From Paulinella micropora (lineage: Eukaryota; Cercozoa; Imbricatea; Euglyphida), in NCBI GenBank assembly GCA_009731375.1, contig BJOX01000115.1, positions 911,459 through 975,458 on the forward strand: DNA of 64,000 nt, read 5' to 3'. Position 1 is the first letter of the stretch; the number at the start of each line of letters is the position of its first letter. Under the pieces are notes generated by a model. That model saw nothing but the letters and a program-made list of their open reading frames with translations, had not been told where the DNA came from and did no database searches. A program made the position numbers and the translations under genes. Shown here piece after piece: positions 1 through 8,862 of this stretch.

Positions 1-525
1 TCGAGGGAACAGCGCAAGCAAGTGACCGAATACGTGAGTCTTTCGACCGTCGCTCACCACGTTATCAGGGAAACGGCGTCCGTGCTCGGCTGCCAGCTGC
101 CCGACCTGCTTTCTCCTGACCATCGTCTCACCAACGTACAGATCAACCAAACGGGCGGCCGGTTAGCAAAGCTCTTCAAAGACTTGGAGATTTCGCAGCG
201 GGACCCCGGAACTACTCGCACGGACCAGCCGCCCGAGAAGGCCGTGATGTGCCTTAAGTCCCTGCTCTCCAAGTTTGGTTTTGCACTAGTCAAGACAGGC
301 TCCAGGCGGCTGCCAAAGAACGCCGACGGCAAGAGGCCGGAGATCGTGTCATACAAAGTAGTCACGAACAAGGTGGCCGGTGAACTGAAAGGCTTGCATG
401 TGGGCTTCTGGCAGCCCCTCGCCCGCGAGCAGTTCCCGTGGCAGCCACTGGCCGGTGAGCAGCAGCCGCAGCCACGACCGCCGCCGGCCAAGAGGCAAAA
501 GACCACTAATGACGCAGACGTGTAA
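1..525 (+). CDS. 3' end of an unrecognised viral protein (partial)
   Basis: The frame is open from the first base, so this is the C-terminal part of a longer protein that begins outside the window. The GTG at 22 is probably not the real start. The visible part is about 174 residues: a mixed alpha/beta-looking segment with NQTGGRLAKLFKDLEI and a second block CLKSLLSKFGFALVKTGSRR, then a proline/glutamine-rich tail with two similar WQPLA-containing repeats and a basic end (KRQKTT). The middle could be a winged-helix domain like the C-terminal domain of D5-type primase-helicases, but that is only an impression. It ends in TAA and is followed by an A-rich stretch. GC content matches the rest of element 1. 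Confidence 0.55.
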   Translation, partial: SREQRKQVTEYVSLSTVAHHVIRETASVLGCQLPDLLSPDHRLTNVQINQTGGRLAKLFKDLEISQRDPGTTRTDQPPEKAVMCLKSLLSKFGFALVKTGSRRLPKNADGKRPEIVSYKVVTNKVAGELKGLHVGFWQPLAREQFPWQPLAGEQQPQPRPPPAKRQKTTNDADV

Positions 526-643
526 AATCAATAAAAAAAAATATTTACAAAAAAAAGGCGCGCGCCTGACAGGAGACCAGAGAGAATTGAACTGTGGACA
601 CAATTTTTCTTGTGTGATGTTGTTTTTATCTCGTTAGGCTAGT
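526..643. other. Intergenic A-rich spacer
   Basis: The 118 bp between two genes on the same strand contain AATAAAAAAAA directly after the upstream stop codon, which could act as a polyadenylation-type signal, and a T-rich run before the next ATG. No small ORF is convincing here. Confidence 0.4.
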
Positions 644-991
644 ATGTCAGACACACAACAAAATAAAGAGGACAACTCGCTACTGTTCTTTGGCGGGTGC
701 CTTCCGGCCAGACTGGCGCTGGCCGGCCTGGCGATCTACAAACCACAGCCCTGGATGCGAGCACTGGCCGCAATTCCCGCAGCGGTCTGGCTGAGCGGTG
801 CCTTGGACGACAAGCATACCGGGGTTTTCGGCGGAGATGCATACTGGGCAGACTTTAGAAAAACGCACGGGGCCCTGTGGGCCGCGTACGCTCTCACTGG
901 CCGGGGCCAGATTCTGCTGGTGGATGCGGCCCTGGGTGCCTGGGTTGCGGTAGAACACGGAAAAAAAAGTTCTGAGCCAGACTCTGTATAG
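644..991 (+). CDS. Small hydrophobic membrane protein
   Basis: This is a 115-residue protein with two or three hydrophobic segments (about residues 15-31, 38-52 and 77-102). The central motif GVFGGDAYW followed by RKTHGALWAAYAL resembles a small conserved membrane protein I remember from algal NCLDVs (pattern G-x-A-W-W ... R-x-x-H-G-x-x-Y). Its function is unknown; a virion or infected-cell membrane location is the natural guess. It ends in TAG at 989-991, seven bases before the ribonucleotide reductase ATG and in the same frame, so the pair could be transcribed together. The membrane prediction is solid; the family link is from memory. Confidence 0.6.
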   Translation: MSDTQQNKEDNSLLFFGGCLPARLALAGLAIYKPQPWMRALAAIPAAVWLSGALDDKHTGVFGGDAYWADFRKTHGALWAAYALTGRGQILLVDAALGAWVAVEHGKKSSEPDSV

Positions 992-997
992 AGGCCG

Positions 998-3265
998 ATG
1001 CAAGTTTTAAAACGACATGGAGCTCCAGAAGCCGTTTCGCTCGATAAGATTCTGGGTCGAGTTGCTAGCCTGTCCAAAGATCTGCACGGCGTTGACACCG
1101 TTCTTATCGCCTCAAAGGTCGTGGCGGGCCTGTACGACCTCGTGCCGACGAGCGAACTTGACGCGCTGGCCGCGAGCACGTGTGCGGCGCTCGCGATTCA
1201 GCACCCGCAATACGGAGAGCTGGGTGGTCGTCTCCTGGCCTCCAACCACGCAAAGCAGTGCCCGCCGACCTTCAGCGAATGCACGGAAAGGCTTAGGTGG
1301 GGCATGGAACCGGGCTATTCAATTTTTGTAGACCAGAACGCCGGGCAGCTCAACGCCATGATCGAGGCCCGTCGAGACATGTTGTATGACTATTTCGGGT
1401 ATTCGACCCTGCTTAAATCTTACCTGCTCAAAGACAGCCAGGGCCGCGCGTGCGAGACTGCGCAGTACATGTGGCTTCGCGTGGCCGTCCACCTGCACCG
1501 CCGCGAATCGAAAGATCCTCTGAAACGCGTCAAAGAAACCTATGACCTCATGTCATTGCAATTCTATACTCACGCGAGTCCGACCTTATTTAACAGCGGG
1601 CTGAGAAGAGCGGGCCAGCTTTCTAGCTGCTTTTTGCTTCCGATTAAGGGTGACTCACTGAGCGAGATATATGACACTATCAAAGATGTTGCTCTTATCA
1701 GCAAGGGAGGCGGCGGTATTGGTCTGCACCTCGGCCGTGTGAGGGCCAAGGGTTTCTTGATACGCAGCACGGGCGGGCACAGCGATGGTGTGATTCCCTT
1801 GTGCAAAGTGCTAAACGAGACCGCTCGCTACGCTAACCAGGCGGGGAAAAGAAAGGGGGCGATCGCGGTCTACCTGCCAGTACATCACCCCGACGTCTTC
1901 GAGTGGCTGGACCTTAAAAAGACCACTGGCTCCGAAGAACTGCGAGCCCGGGACTTGTTTCTAGGGCTGACAGTACCAGACCTGTTCATGGAGCGTGTTG
2001 AGAATGACGGGGACTGGTCCCTTTTTTGCCCGGACGAGACTGGCGTAGGTGACCTGGACGCCCTCCACGGCAAGGAGTTCGAGTCTCAGTACAAACGGGC
2101 CGAGAGGCTGGGCCTGGCGAGGCGCACCGTCAAAGCACGCGAGCTCTGGAGTGCCGTCTGCCGTGCACAGATCGAGTCGGGCGGTGTGCCTTACATTATG
2201 TACAAGGACGCGGTGAATGCCAAGTCGAACCAAAAGAACTTGGGCACGATTCGCTGCAGCAATTTGTGTGCAGAAGTGGTTCAGTACAGCTCAGGTGGCG
2301 AGTGTGGCGAGCACAGCGTGTGTAACTTGGCCAGCATTGCGCTGCCCATGTTTGTTTCACAGGACCGCAAGTCCTTTGATTTCGAGCTGTTGCGGTCGTG
2401 CGTGCGTGTAGCAATCAGAAATCTCGACACCGTCATCGACATTACAGACTATCCCACGGAGGAAGCCAGACGCAGCAACCTCTTGCATCGTCCGGTGGCC
2501 CTTGGTGTCAACGGCCTGGCCGACGTGTTTGCTCTGCTCAAGATGCCATGGGATTCAACAGAGGCACAAAAGCTCAATGTCAAGATAGCACACGAGCTGT
2601 ACTACGCCGCATTATGGGCCTCTTGCGAACTAGCACAGGAGAAGGGCGCGAACAAGAGTTTCGGCGGGTCTCCCGCTAGCCAAGGGCTCCTGCAGTTCGA
2701 TCTGTGGCCCGGTAGGCAGCAGACAGACGACCGCTGGGACTCGCTCCGCTTGAGTATCACCAAGTATGGGCTACGAAACTCGCAGTTAATTGCACTAATG
2801 CCGACTGCCACGACTGCTCAGATCCTGGGCAATTTCGAGTCGTTTGAGCCTCCGCACTCGAACGTCTTTGTGCGCCGTGTGCTCTCTGGCGAGCACGTCG
2901 TGTGGAACAAACACCTGGTGCGCGAGCTAGAAGAGCGCGGGCTCTGGAACGAGCAGCTCCGCGGTAAAATCATTGCCGACGGCGGTTCTGTGCAAGGGTG
3001 TGACCTGCCCCAAGACATCAAAAACATCTACAAATCTATTTGGGAAATTCCCCTGCGCTTGCAGCTGCACTTGGCGGCCGACCGCGGCCCGTTTGTGTGC
3101 GGCTCACAGTCGCTCAATTTACATGTGACAAATCCCACTGAGCGCAGAGTCAGCAGCGCTTTGTTTTATGCGTGGCAGCTCGGTCTCAAAACTACGTATT
3201 ACATACGAACCCAGGCCGCTAGCAAGGCCCTGGGGCCGGCCGACTGTGCTGTCTGTGTAGCTTGA
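998..3265 (+). CDS. nrdA: Ribonucleoside-diphosphate reductase, large subunit (class I)
   Basis: This 755-residue enzyme reduces ribonucleoside diphosphates to deoxy forms for viral DNA synthesis, working with the small subunit encoded at 24545-25461. An ATP-cone lies in residues 1-90, followed by the ten-stranded barrel. Catalytic hallmarks are visible: the first active-site cysteine in GQLSSCFLLP, the N-L-C-A-E loop with Asn, Cys and Glu, the second redox cysteine in SVCNLASIALP, the PTATTAQILGNFESFEP segment, the radical-transfer pair in LKTTYYIRTQ, and a C-terminal CAVC redox pair. Length and all key residues agree with the family, so the gene appears intact. The two subunit genes lie 21 kb apart. 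This is the best-preserved metabolic gene of element 1. Confidence 0.97.
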   Translation: MQVLKRHGAPEAVSLDKILGRVASLSKDLHGVDTVLIASKVVAGLYDLVPTSELDALAASTCAALAIQHPQYGELGGRLLASNHAKQCPPTFSECTERLRWGMEPGYSIFVDQNAGQLNAMIEARRDMLYDYFGYSTLLKSYLLKDSQGRACETAQYMWLRVAVHLHRRESKDPLKRVKETYDLMSLQFYTHASPTLFNSGLRRAGQLSSCFLLPIKGDSLSEIYDTIKDVALISKGGGGIGLHLGRVRAKGFLIRSTGGHSDGVIPLCKVLNETARYANQAGKRKGAIAVYLPVHHPDVFEWLDLKKTTGSEELRARDLFLGLTVPDLFMERVENDGDWSLFCPDETGVGDLDALHGKEFESQYKRAERLGLARRTVKARELWSAVCRAQIESGGVPYIMYKDAVNAKSNQKNLGTIRCSNLCAEVVQYSSGGECGEHSVCNLASIALPMFVSQDRKSFDFELLRSCVRVAIRNLDTVIDITDYPTEEARRSNLLHRPVALGVNGLADVFALLKMPWDSTEAQKLNVKIAHELYYAALWASCELAQEKGANKSFGGSPASQGLLQFDLWPGRQQTDDRWDSLRLSITKYGLRNSQLIALMPTATTAQILGNFESFEPPHSNVFVRRVLSGEHVVWNKHLVRELEERGLWNEQLRGKIIADGGSVQGCDLPQDIKNIYKSIWEIPLRLQLHLAADRGPFVCGSQSLNLHVTNPTERRVSSALFYAWQLGLKTTYYIRTQAASKALGPADCAVCVA

Positions 3266-3283
3266 AGCACTTTTTTTAATTAA

Positions 3284-4051
3284 TTAAACAAACTCCTCTT
3301 CGATTTGCATCGCGCTTGAGTCTGCTCCCGAGTCTTCCTTGAGCGACACGCCAAAGGCCTCTTCTTCGGTCAGGCTGATGTCCGGGTAGGGCAGGCCGTC
3401 CGTGATCTTTCGCAGCTGTAAAATCTTGAGGCCGAGCGAGACTTTCTCCTGGCGCGAACACAGCGTCGTCACTTGGACCAGGCAGCGGACGACATCACCC
3501 TTGGCAATGGCTTGGTTGTCTCCCTCTCCGCCCAGGATCTTGGCGCCAGTCAGCGTGCAGCTCAGGCGCGCGGGCCATGCCCTGTCGCTCTTGGCGCTGG
3601 TGCGAGGACGGGTACAGGCTTGGTAGTAGGACTTGACTTCTTGGTCTGTTTTCGCCAGCGGGCCGCTCTTTTTCACGGTGGGCAGCAGCTTGTCTCGGGC
3701 TTGCACAACCAGCGCGCACATCCTCTCGTCAATGGCCTTGACTGCTTGGTAGGCCTCCAGCACGGTCGAGTGGGTCGTGGCCTCGCGGAAACTCAGGTCG
3801 ATCGTCACCTTCTTGGAGTCCTGGAAGCTCGAAGGGTCCCAGGCTACGACCAGCGGTGGCAACAAGAGAGTCAGTGCCTTCCCCTCGTACACCACGTTGG
3901 CGAAAATCGAGCCATACGCGGCCCGAGGTTCGCCTTGCAGCTTGATCTTCTCCAAGTCCTCGGCCGAAATTTTGACTGCCAGCTGCTTGCCGTCGCCCGC
4001 GCTCTTGATCAATTGAACAGACATCATCCCGTTTTTGTGAGAGGCAGACAT
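3284..4051 (-). CDS. Putative single-stranded DNA-binding protein
   Basis: This 255-residue protein is convergent with the reductase gene, 18 bp away. The C-terminal half has a block GDVVRCLVQVTTLC followed by KVSLGLKILQLRKI, and the tail is acidic (SADSSAMQIEEEFV-like). Beta-rich text, a final strand pair and an acidic tail are what viral OB-fold ssDNA-binding proteins of the ASFV CP312R / T7 gp2.5 type show, and it lies next to a clamp-like gene. The assignment is by pattern only. The alternative is an unknown replication accessory protein. Confidence 0.45.
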   Translation of the reverse strand: MSASHKNGMMSVQLIKSAGDGKQLAVKISAEDLEKIKLQGEPRAAYGSIFANVVYEGKALTLLLPPLVVAWDPSSFQDSKKVTIDLSFREATTHSTVLEAYQAVKAIDERMCALVVQARDKLLPTVKKSGPLAKTDQEVKSYYQACTRPRTSAKSDRAWPARLSCTLTGAKILGGEGDNQAIAKGDVVRCLVQVTTLCSRQEKVSLGLKILQLRKITDGLPYPDISLTEEEAFGVSLKEDSGADSSAMQIEEEFV

Positions 4052-4173
4052 TCTCTTGTGATTTGAAAGCGAGTGCCGATTTAAATCGAGGCGGATTTAA
4101 ATCTGCTGCCTTCAAAAGAAAAGCAAGCAGCCAAAAAAAGCCCTTGCCACTTTTGAATTTCTCTGCTGCTAGG
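4052..4173. promoter_or_regulatory. Divergent promoter region with two ATTTAAAT motifs
   Basis: Between the ssDNA-binding-like gene (minus) and the clamp gene (plus) lie two copies of GATTTAAATC at 4078-4087 and 4094-4103, plus TTTTGAATTT at 4151-4160. The same palindromic octamer recurs 27-130 bp upstream of other start codons in this element, which suggests a virus-specific promoter. Confidence 0.5.
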
Positions 4174-5163
4174 ATGGGAGTCATGTTTCTCTGGCGCACC
4201 AAGAGTGGCGGGCCCTTGTTCCGCCGGGCGGTCGAGTGCCTGGCGCCCGTGCTGCTCGAGGCCACGATCGATGCCACGCCGACCGGCCTCGGGCTCGTCG
4301 GTGTCGCCGACGGCGTGAGCGCCGAGTTGTGGATGCCCTTTGAAGAGGCACAAGGCGACTATGTCCAGTTTAACTGGAGCAAGGTACGCGTGGTGTTTTG
4401 CATCGATCTGAAGGAAGTGGCCAACTGGCTAACTCAGTACAGACCAGAAATGACGCTGGAGCTCGCACTGGACAGCGAGAACGAGCTTTCACTCAAACTG
4501 TACGACGAGGGCAATAACTTCGAGCACACGAGCGCCCTGTCCAACCTGCGCGTGCCGGCGGACGTGGTTACGACCGACGGCAACACCCTCCGGTGCGACC
4601 AGCTGGCCGACGTGAGCTCGACCGCGCTGTGTGCGGTGGCCAGGCACCACCACAAGACCAACAGCCACGCGCGCTTCTACGTCACCAACGGCAGGCTGGC
4701 GGTCGAGTCCTGCCTGCTCGATGTCTCGGAACAGCGCAAGAGCTGCACCTACCTGGCGGACGTGATCCAGTGCCGCGAGTGCGAACGGCCCAGAATACGC
4801 AGCGAGCTGCCAGGCCAGGCGGGGGACGGGCTCTTCTATTCGCTGGACACGGTCAAGAAGATTCTGAAGGCGAGCAGTTTCCAGGAACGCAAGAAGGGGC
4901 GCGTGATGCTCGGGCTCAACAAGGACGGGCCGCTCGTGCTGGTGTTCAACCGTGGCGCCAGCTACCTGAAATTCGCCATCGTCTCGTCGAGCGCGGCCGC
5001 CGACGAAGAACAGCCCAATGTCGAGCCGCCCGTGCCGCTCGAGCGGCAGGAGAGCGGATGTGTGCCAAAGGTGATCAAGAGGAAGCACAAACAGTCGTCT
5101 TCGTCCGCGCGCGTCAAGAAGCAGAAAGTAGACGCAGTCCCGGAAGCCGCGAAAGGCGCTTGA
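4174..5163 (+). CDS. PCNA-like DNA sliding clamp
   Basis: I chose the ATG at 4174 (329 residues) because the in-frame ATG at 4063 would run through the promoter-like ATTTAAAT region. The protein shows the two-domain clamp layout: ATIDATPTGLGLVGVADGV resembles the first-domain strand pair of PCNA, a connecting region follows, and near residue 270 PLVLVFNRGASYLKFAIV matches the family ending in which a beta-strand precedes an L-K-[FY] strand. Residues 285-329 form a basic nuclear-localisation-like tail (KRKHKQSSSSARVKKQK). The role would be a processivity factor for the replicative polymerase, which is not in the window. Distant poxvirus/herpesvirus processivity factors share the fold and cannot be excluded. 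Confidence 0.6.
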   Translation: MGVMFLWRTKSGGPLFRRAVECLAPVLLEATIDATPTGLGLVGVADGVSAELWMPFEEAQGDYVQFNWSKVRVVFCIDLKEVANWLTQYRPEMTLELALDSENELSLKLYDEGNNFEHTSALSNLRVPADVVTTDGNTLRCDQLADVSSTALCAVARHHHKTNSHARFYVTNGRLAVESCLLDVSEQRKSCTYLADVIQCRECERPRIRSELPGQAGDGLFYSLDTVKKILKASSFQERKKGRVMLGLNKDGPLVLVFNRGASYLKFAIVSSSAAADEEQPNVEPPVPLERQESGCVPKVIKRKHKQSSSSARVKKQKVDAVPEAAKGA

Positions 5164-5581
5164 TGACGTAGGCTTTGCCTTGGTTAGGTCCAATAAAATG
5201 TTTTTGGGTTGGCAGTCTTTTGGCTAGAGGTAGCACCCAGTCCCGGACCCCTCCCACCTGCCGGAATTCCGAAATGGTCATGCTGCCCCCGTACTCGAGC
5301 AGCTCCCACCTAGGCGGGGCAGGCCGTATGAGTTGCTGCCTGAGATTTAGACGCAAAAAAGAGTGGAGCAGTTCTCCGGCCTGTGAGCGCAGAGTTTCCG
5401 GTACGCCGTAGCTGACATAGGCCCAGGCACAAGCCGGCGTACAAAACAGCCCGAAAACGTACAGGTAGCCCTCGACGGGCGCGTACGCGACGGGCAGCTC
5501 AAACCACTTCCCGTCCCCGCGCGCGCTTGGGTGGCCGCAGTGCAGGCAGAGCCTCTTGCGGTGTATCTGTGTGCCTTCCAT
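5114..5581 (-). CDS. VLTF2-like late transcription factor (FCS/MYM-type zinc finger)
   Basis: Starting at the ATG at 5581 gives 155 residues. The N-terminus has C-L-H-C-G-H and then LFCTPACAWAYVSYG, an FCS-type treble-clef zinc finger as in the poxvirus A1/VLTF2 family and its NCLDV relatives. This is followed by APPRWELLEYGGSMTISEFR, matching the family signature of P-P-R-x-L-L then F/Y-G-G-x-(L/M)-T-I-x-E-F-R. The predicted role is activation of late viral genes, together with the divergently transcribed VLTF3-like gene. The longer upstream extension to 5800 antisense to VLTF3 is not credible. The 3' end overlaps the clamp gene by 50 bp. Confidence 0.75.
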   Translation of the reverse strand: MEGTQIHRKRLCLHCGHPSARGDGKWFELPVAYAPVEGYLYVFGLFCTPACAWAYVSYGVPETLRSQAGELLHSFLRLNLRQQLIRPAPPRWELLEYGGSMTISEFRQVGGVRDWVLPLAKRLPTQKHFIGPNQGKAYVIKRLSRLPGLRLLSAS

Positions 5582-5678
5582 TTTTTTAACGGCGGAAGGA
5601 AGGAAAAACAATTTGCCCCGCCCCAATTTAAATCGGGCCGCTTTTGAATTCGCCGCTCCTTTGAACCGGTACACACAA
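5582..5678. promoter_or_regulatory. Divergent promoter between the two late-factor genes
   Basis: This 97-bp spacer contains AATTTAAATC at 5625-5634 and CTTTTGAATTC at 5641-5651. Both motifs recur upstream of other element 1 genes. One shared bidirectional promoter for VLTF2-like and VLTF3-like genes is a reasonable inference. Confidence 0.5.
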
Positions 5679-6534
5679 ATGTGCGAGCACGAATTCGTCT
5701 TCAACCGGGAAACGAGCGGGACCTTTTGCAAGACATGCGGTCTAGTGGGGAGAGAGCACTCGCTGTACGGGTCGAACCAGTACCTAGTGAATGGCAGCAT
5801 GCGGGGGGGACGAGGGCGAGATGACGGAGCAGCCGAGGCGCCCGCAAGGTTACACCCGATTATCGAGGTTCCGCGAGATTACGAGGCAGGTGTTTGGGTT
5901 GAGGGGGATTCATCAGAAGCCGCTAGTCAGCCAGGCCTTGCTGCAGCTGGCGAGAGATCTCTGCAACAAGTGGAGGGTGAATGGTACGGAGATTACCCCG
6001 TCGAAGTTGATCTACGTGTTCAAGAAGAGCCGCCTCGGCCCGCTCTCGCTGGACCGGGCGGCCTGCCTCGCTTATCGTCTCGGCGGCTCAAAGGACAGGC
6101 TGACGAGCGGGGCCGAGCCCACCCGCGAAGTGCTCAAAGAGCTCGAAGCACTGTTTCACCAGGTGGACGGGGCGTGGCCGGTGGTGCGGGAGCTGCTCAA
6201 GGCCCGGCACGGCTGGCATCGCGCCTGCTTTATCAATTATTCTTCACTACTCCGAGCACTGCTAGAGCTCATGGAACAGCCCGCGCTCGCCGCGCGCGTG
6301 CCGCCGCTCAAGCAGAGCGAAAGCAAGCACAGACAGACGGCGATCTGGGCCACCATCTGCCAGACACTGGGCTGGACTTTTTTACCAATCACCGGCAACC
6401 TGCTGACCCCGCCCGACGGCAACGCCAGGCCGAGAGAGAGCCACCTGCTCTGCTCCAAGCCGCTCCGCAAAAAACGGAAGAAGGCTCGTCGCGCGATTGC
6501 TGTACGTGCTGGATTTAAATTCTCGCAATTCTAA
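5679..6534 (+). pseudogene. VLTF3-like late transcription factor, frameshifted
   Basis: The protein starts at the ATG at 5679 with a zinc ribbon (C-E-H-E-F then C-K-T-C-G) and then changes frame. The rest, from about 5810 to 6534, has the VLTF3 core: YTRLSRFREITRQVFG, an ITPSKLIYVFKK helix, FINYSSLLRALLELM, and TAIWATICQTLGWTFLP near the end, as in NCLDV VLTF3 proteins. The switch falls at or beside a run of seven G at 5803-5809, so an indel in the run (biological or sequencing) is the simplest cause; programmed slippage is possible but unsupported. Family assignment is strong. The label pseudogene refers only to the broken frame. Confidence 0.75.
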
Positions 6535-6574
6535 TCGATTAAAAAAAAGAGGAGCCCGTCATAACTGCCAGAAA

Positions 6575-8740
6575 ATGATGGACACGTTACATGCCACGGA
6601 ACGGAAAGAGATCCCGAAGCCGGAAGTCAAAGTAGCGCCGGGCCACGGCGAGCTCGCCGCCTGGGGCAAGAAGGCCGGGGTGCCCTTAGCCCAAGGGCTG
6701 CCGGCCGTCAAGTTTACTACCGCGGTCTGGCGCAAGTACCGGGCATCGTTTGTGGCGGGCCTCGACAAGCTCGTGAAGCTCTCGGCCAAGCAGTACCAGG
6801 CGCTGCTGGGCAGGGTCCGCCTGTCTGCGCTCGGCCTGGACGCCTCGCGCTTCGAGCGCTCGGCCGAGCTGGAGGCCGTGATTGCTTTTTGGACGGAGCA
6901 CTGGGGCGACTACTTCATTTTCCCCAAGAACAACAAGATGCGCGTGGGCGATTTCCTCCGGAAGACCCACGCCGACCTGCAGGGCACCTTCTTCACTTCG
7001 AACAAGGGAGGGCTGGCGGCCTTCAAGGTGAGCGACGACCTCCGCCGGCTGCCCGCCGGCAACGACTGGGAGGGCGGCGAGCTGACGTTCAGGCAGGCCC
7101 TCTACGGCCCGCACGAGGGCTCGGTCGAAGGCTGCGACGGCAACACCAAACCGCTCCGCGACTGCCTGCTCGCGCACTGCAAGATGTTCTTGCGCTATCC
7201 CAACGACATTTTCGACTACGCGAAAGTGCTCAACGACCTCGTGGATGCCGTTTGTCCCGGCGCCAAGACCAGGCACGACAGCTACACCGAGTTCCGGAAC
7301 TGGCTGTTCGGCGGCGAGGACGCCAAGGGCAACCTGCAGACTCCGTTCGGGCTGGAGGTCGCGCGCTTCTTGCTGCAGAACGGGCTGTTCAGCGACCCGA
7401 ACATGAGCTCTGGCACCGCGAAAAGAAAACCGAGAAGATGGAGCACCAGCACGCCATCCACGAGGACACGTGGCTCGCGTGGCTGGACTCGCTGTACCAG
7501 GCCCTGCTGGCGGAGAGCGCGGGCGTGCACCAGCCACCCGACTCGCCCTTTTTGCCTACCGTCGACAGGCCCTTGTGGGGGCTGGAGGCGGTTTTTCTGA
7601 TGGCCGCGCTGGGCATGCGGGGGATAGAAGTGGTCAAGTTCTCTGACTTGGGCGCGCTGGACGAAAAGCAGCAACAGGACAGGGTCTTCTCCAGCATCGC
7701 GCTCAGCCGCCACGTCTCGCAGATCGGCCAAGCCAAGAAGGGCTGGCTGACCTACGACCCGCCGGAAGACGACGGCGGCGAGTGGACGCTGGCGGCCGTG
7801 CCGAAGCCCATCGGCCTGCTGACCGCCGACACCAACGGCATCCTGCAGATCTTTGGGCACATGCGCAAGCTGATTGACACCCACCTCGAGTACCGCGCAC
7901 GGCACTCGGGCGGCCAGAAGCTTAAGCAGGCCGACCGCCCGCCGTCCGACTACACTTCGACCGCCGACCTGCCGCCGCCGCAACCGCAGCAACCGCCCAA
8001 GCAGAAAAAGCAAAAGACGGCCGCCGTCTCTGCCTGGGCCAAGCGAGTTCTGGACCGGCCCGACGGCACGAGCGCCATTGCCGCGCTAGGCAACGCCGAG
8101 GCCATGACCGTGCTGAACGGCGCGGGGCTGGAAAAATGCTTCGACTACCTCATGGAACACTACTCTAAATTTACGAGCAAGAAGGACAAGCCATTGGGCA
8201 ACAAGCACATGCTGCGAGCCCTGTACGGTGAAGTGGCCTACGCGCTGTACAGCGAGGGCTCCCTGGTCTCTAGGCCACTGTTCTTGTCTCGAGTGCTGGC
8301 GCACGCGAACCAGGACCTGAACTCACAGCTTTTCTACCAGCAGGTCTTCCTCGTTAGGCGGGAAACCCCGCTGCTCGACACCGTGACGGACGTGAACGTC
8401 AAGAAACTGATCCAGGACCTGATGCTGCAGTCGAACCAGCTGGCGGCCCAGTACCGGGAGGCACTGGGCGCTGTGCCACGGCCCGCGGCGCCACCGCCAC
8501 CGGCCGGCCGGGCAGCACGAGACCAAGCACGAGGCCCTCAAGCGCCGGGCCCTGGCCTTTTTCAACTTGCACAAGGCAGAGAACCTGGCCAAGCTCAGGG
8601 ACCCGGCGTTCTGGCGCGGGCCGCACCAGCACACTTTTCCGGTCGCCCCGGCCACCCGGTTCGCCGGCCTGGTCAGCGACCTACTGGACAGGTCGGTGCC
8701 ACCGGAACAATTGAGCACAATGTTTGCCGAGCTGATTTAA
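6575..8740 (+). pseudogene. Divergent protelomerase-like tyrosine recombinase, frame-disrupted
   Basis: The gene starts at ATG 6575 and ends at TAA 8738-8740, about 722 codons, in three consecutive frames. The switches lie near 7415-7440 and 8480-8520. The N-terminal 280 residues form a helical region; the catalytic half aligns with the element 2 enzyme: GMRGIEV matches its GARPVEI (Arg codon 7618-7620), GQAKKG matches LAKKR (7735-7740), MLRALYG matches MLRKLYA (Arg 8215-8217), VLAHAN matches VLGHGD (His 8302-8304), and a Tyr follows at 8335-8337. These are the R-K-R-H-Y residues of telomere resolvases. A proline/glutamine/lysine-rich insert lies around 7950-8040. The expected role is resolution of palindromic telomeres into hairpin ends. 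Two separate genes (break at ATG 7438) is the alternative for the first shift. Confidence 0.65.
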
Positions 8741-8862
8741 ATCGGATGGTCCCGGCGCTTTTTCTAGAAAACCGTTACTCTATATGGCGACCGTTACTTT
8801 TTACTCATCGTGACCAGCTCACAATTCGTCCCGGAGCCAAGACAACAAGTCCAAAAAGAGAA
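8734..8862 (+). promoter_or_regulatory. Promoter-like spacer with ATTTAAATC motif
   Basis: GATTTAAATC at 8734-8743 overlaps the protelomerase stop codon and lies about 120 bp upstream of the next ATG at 8863. The spacer is locally AT-rich for this element. Confidence 0.4.
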
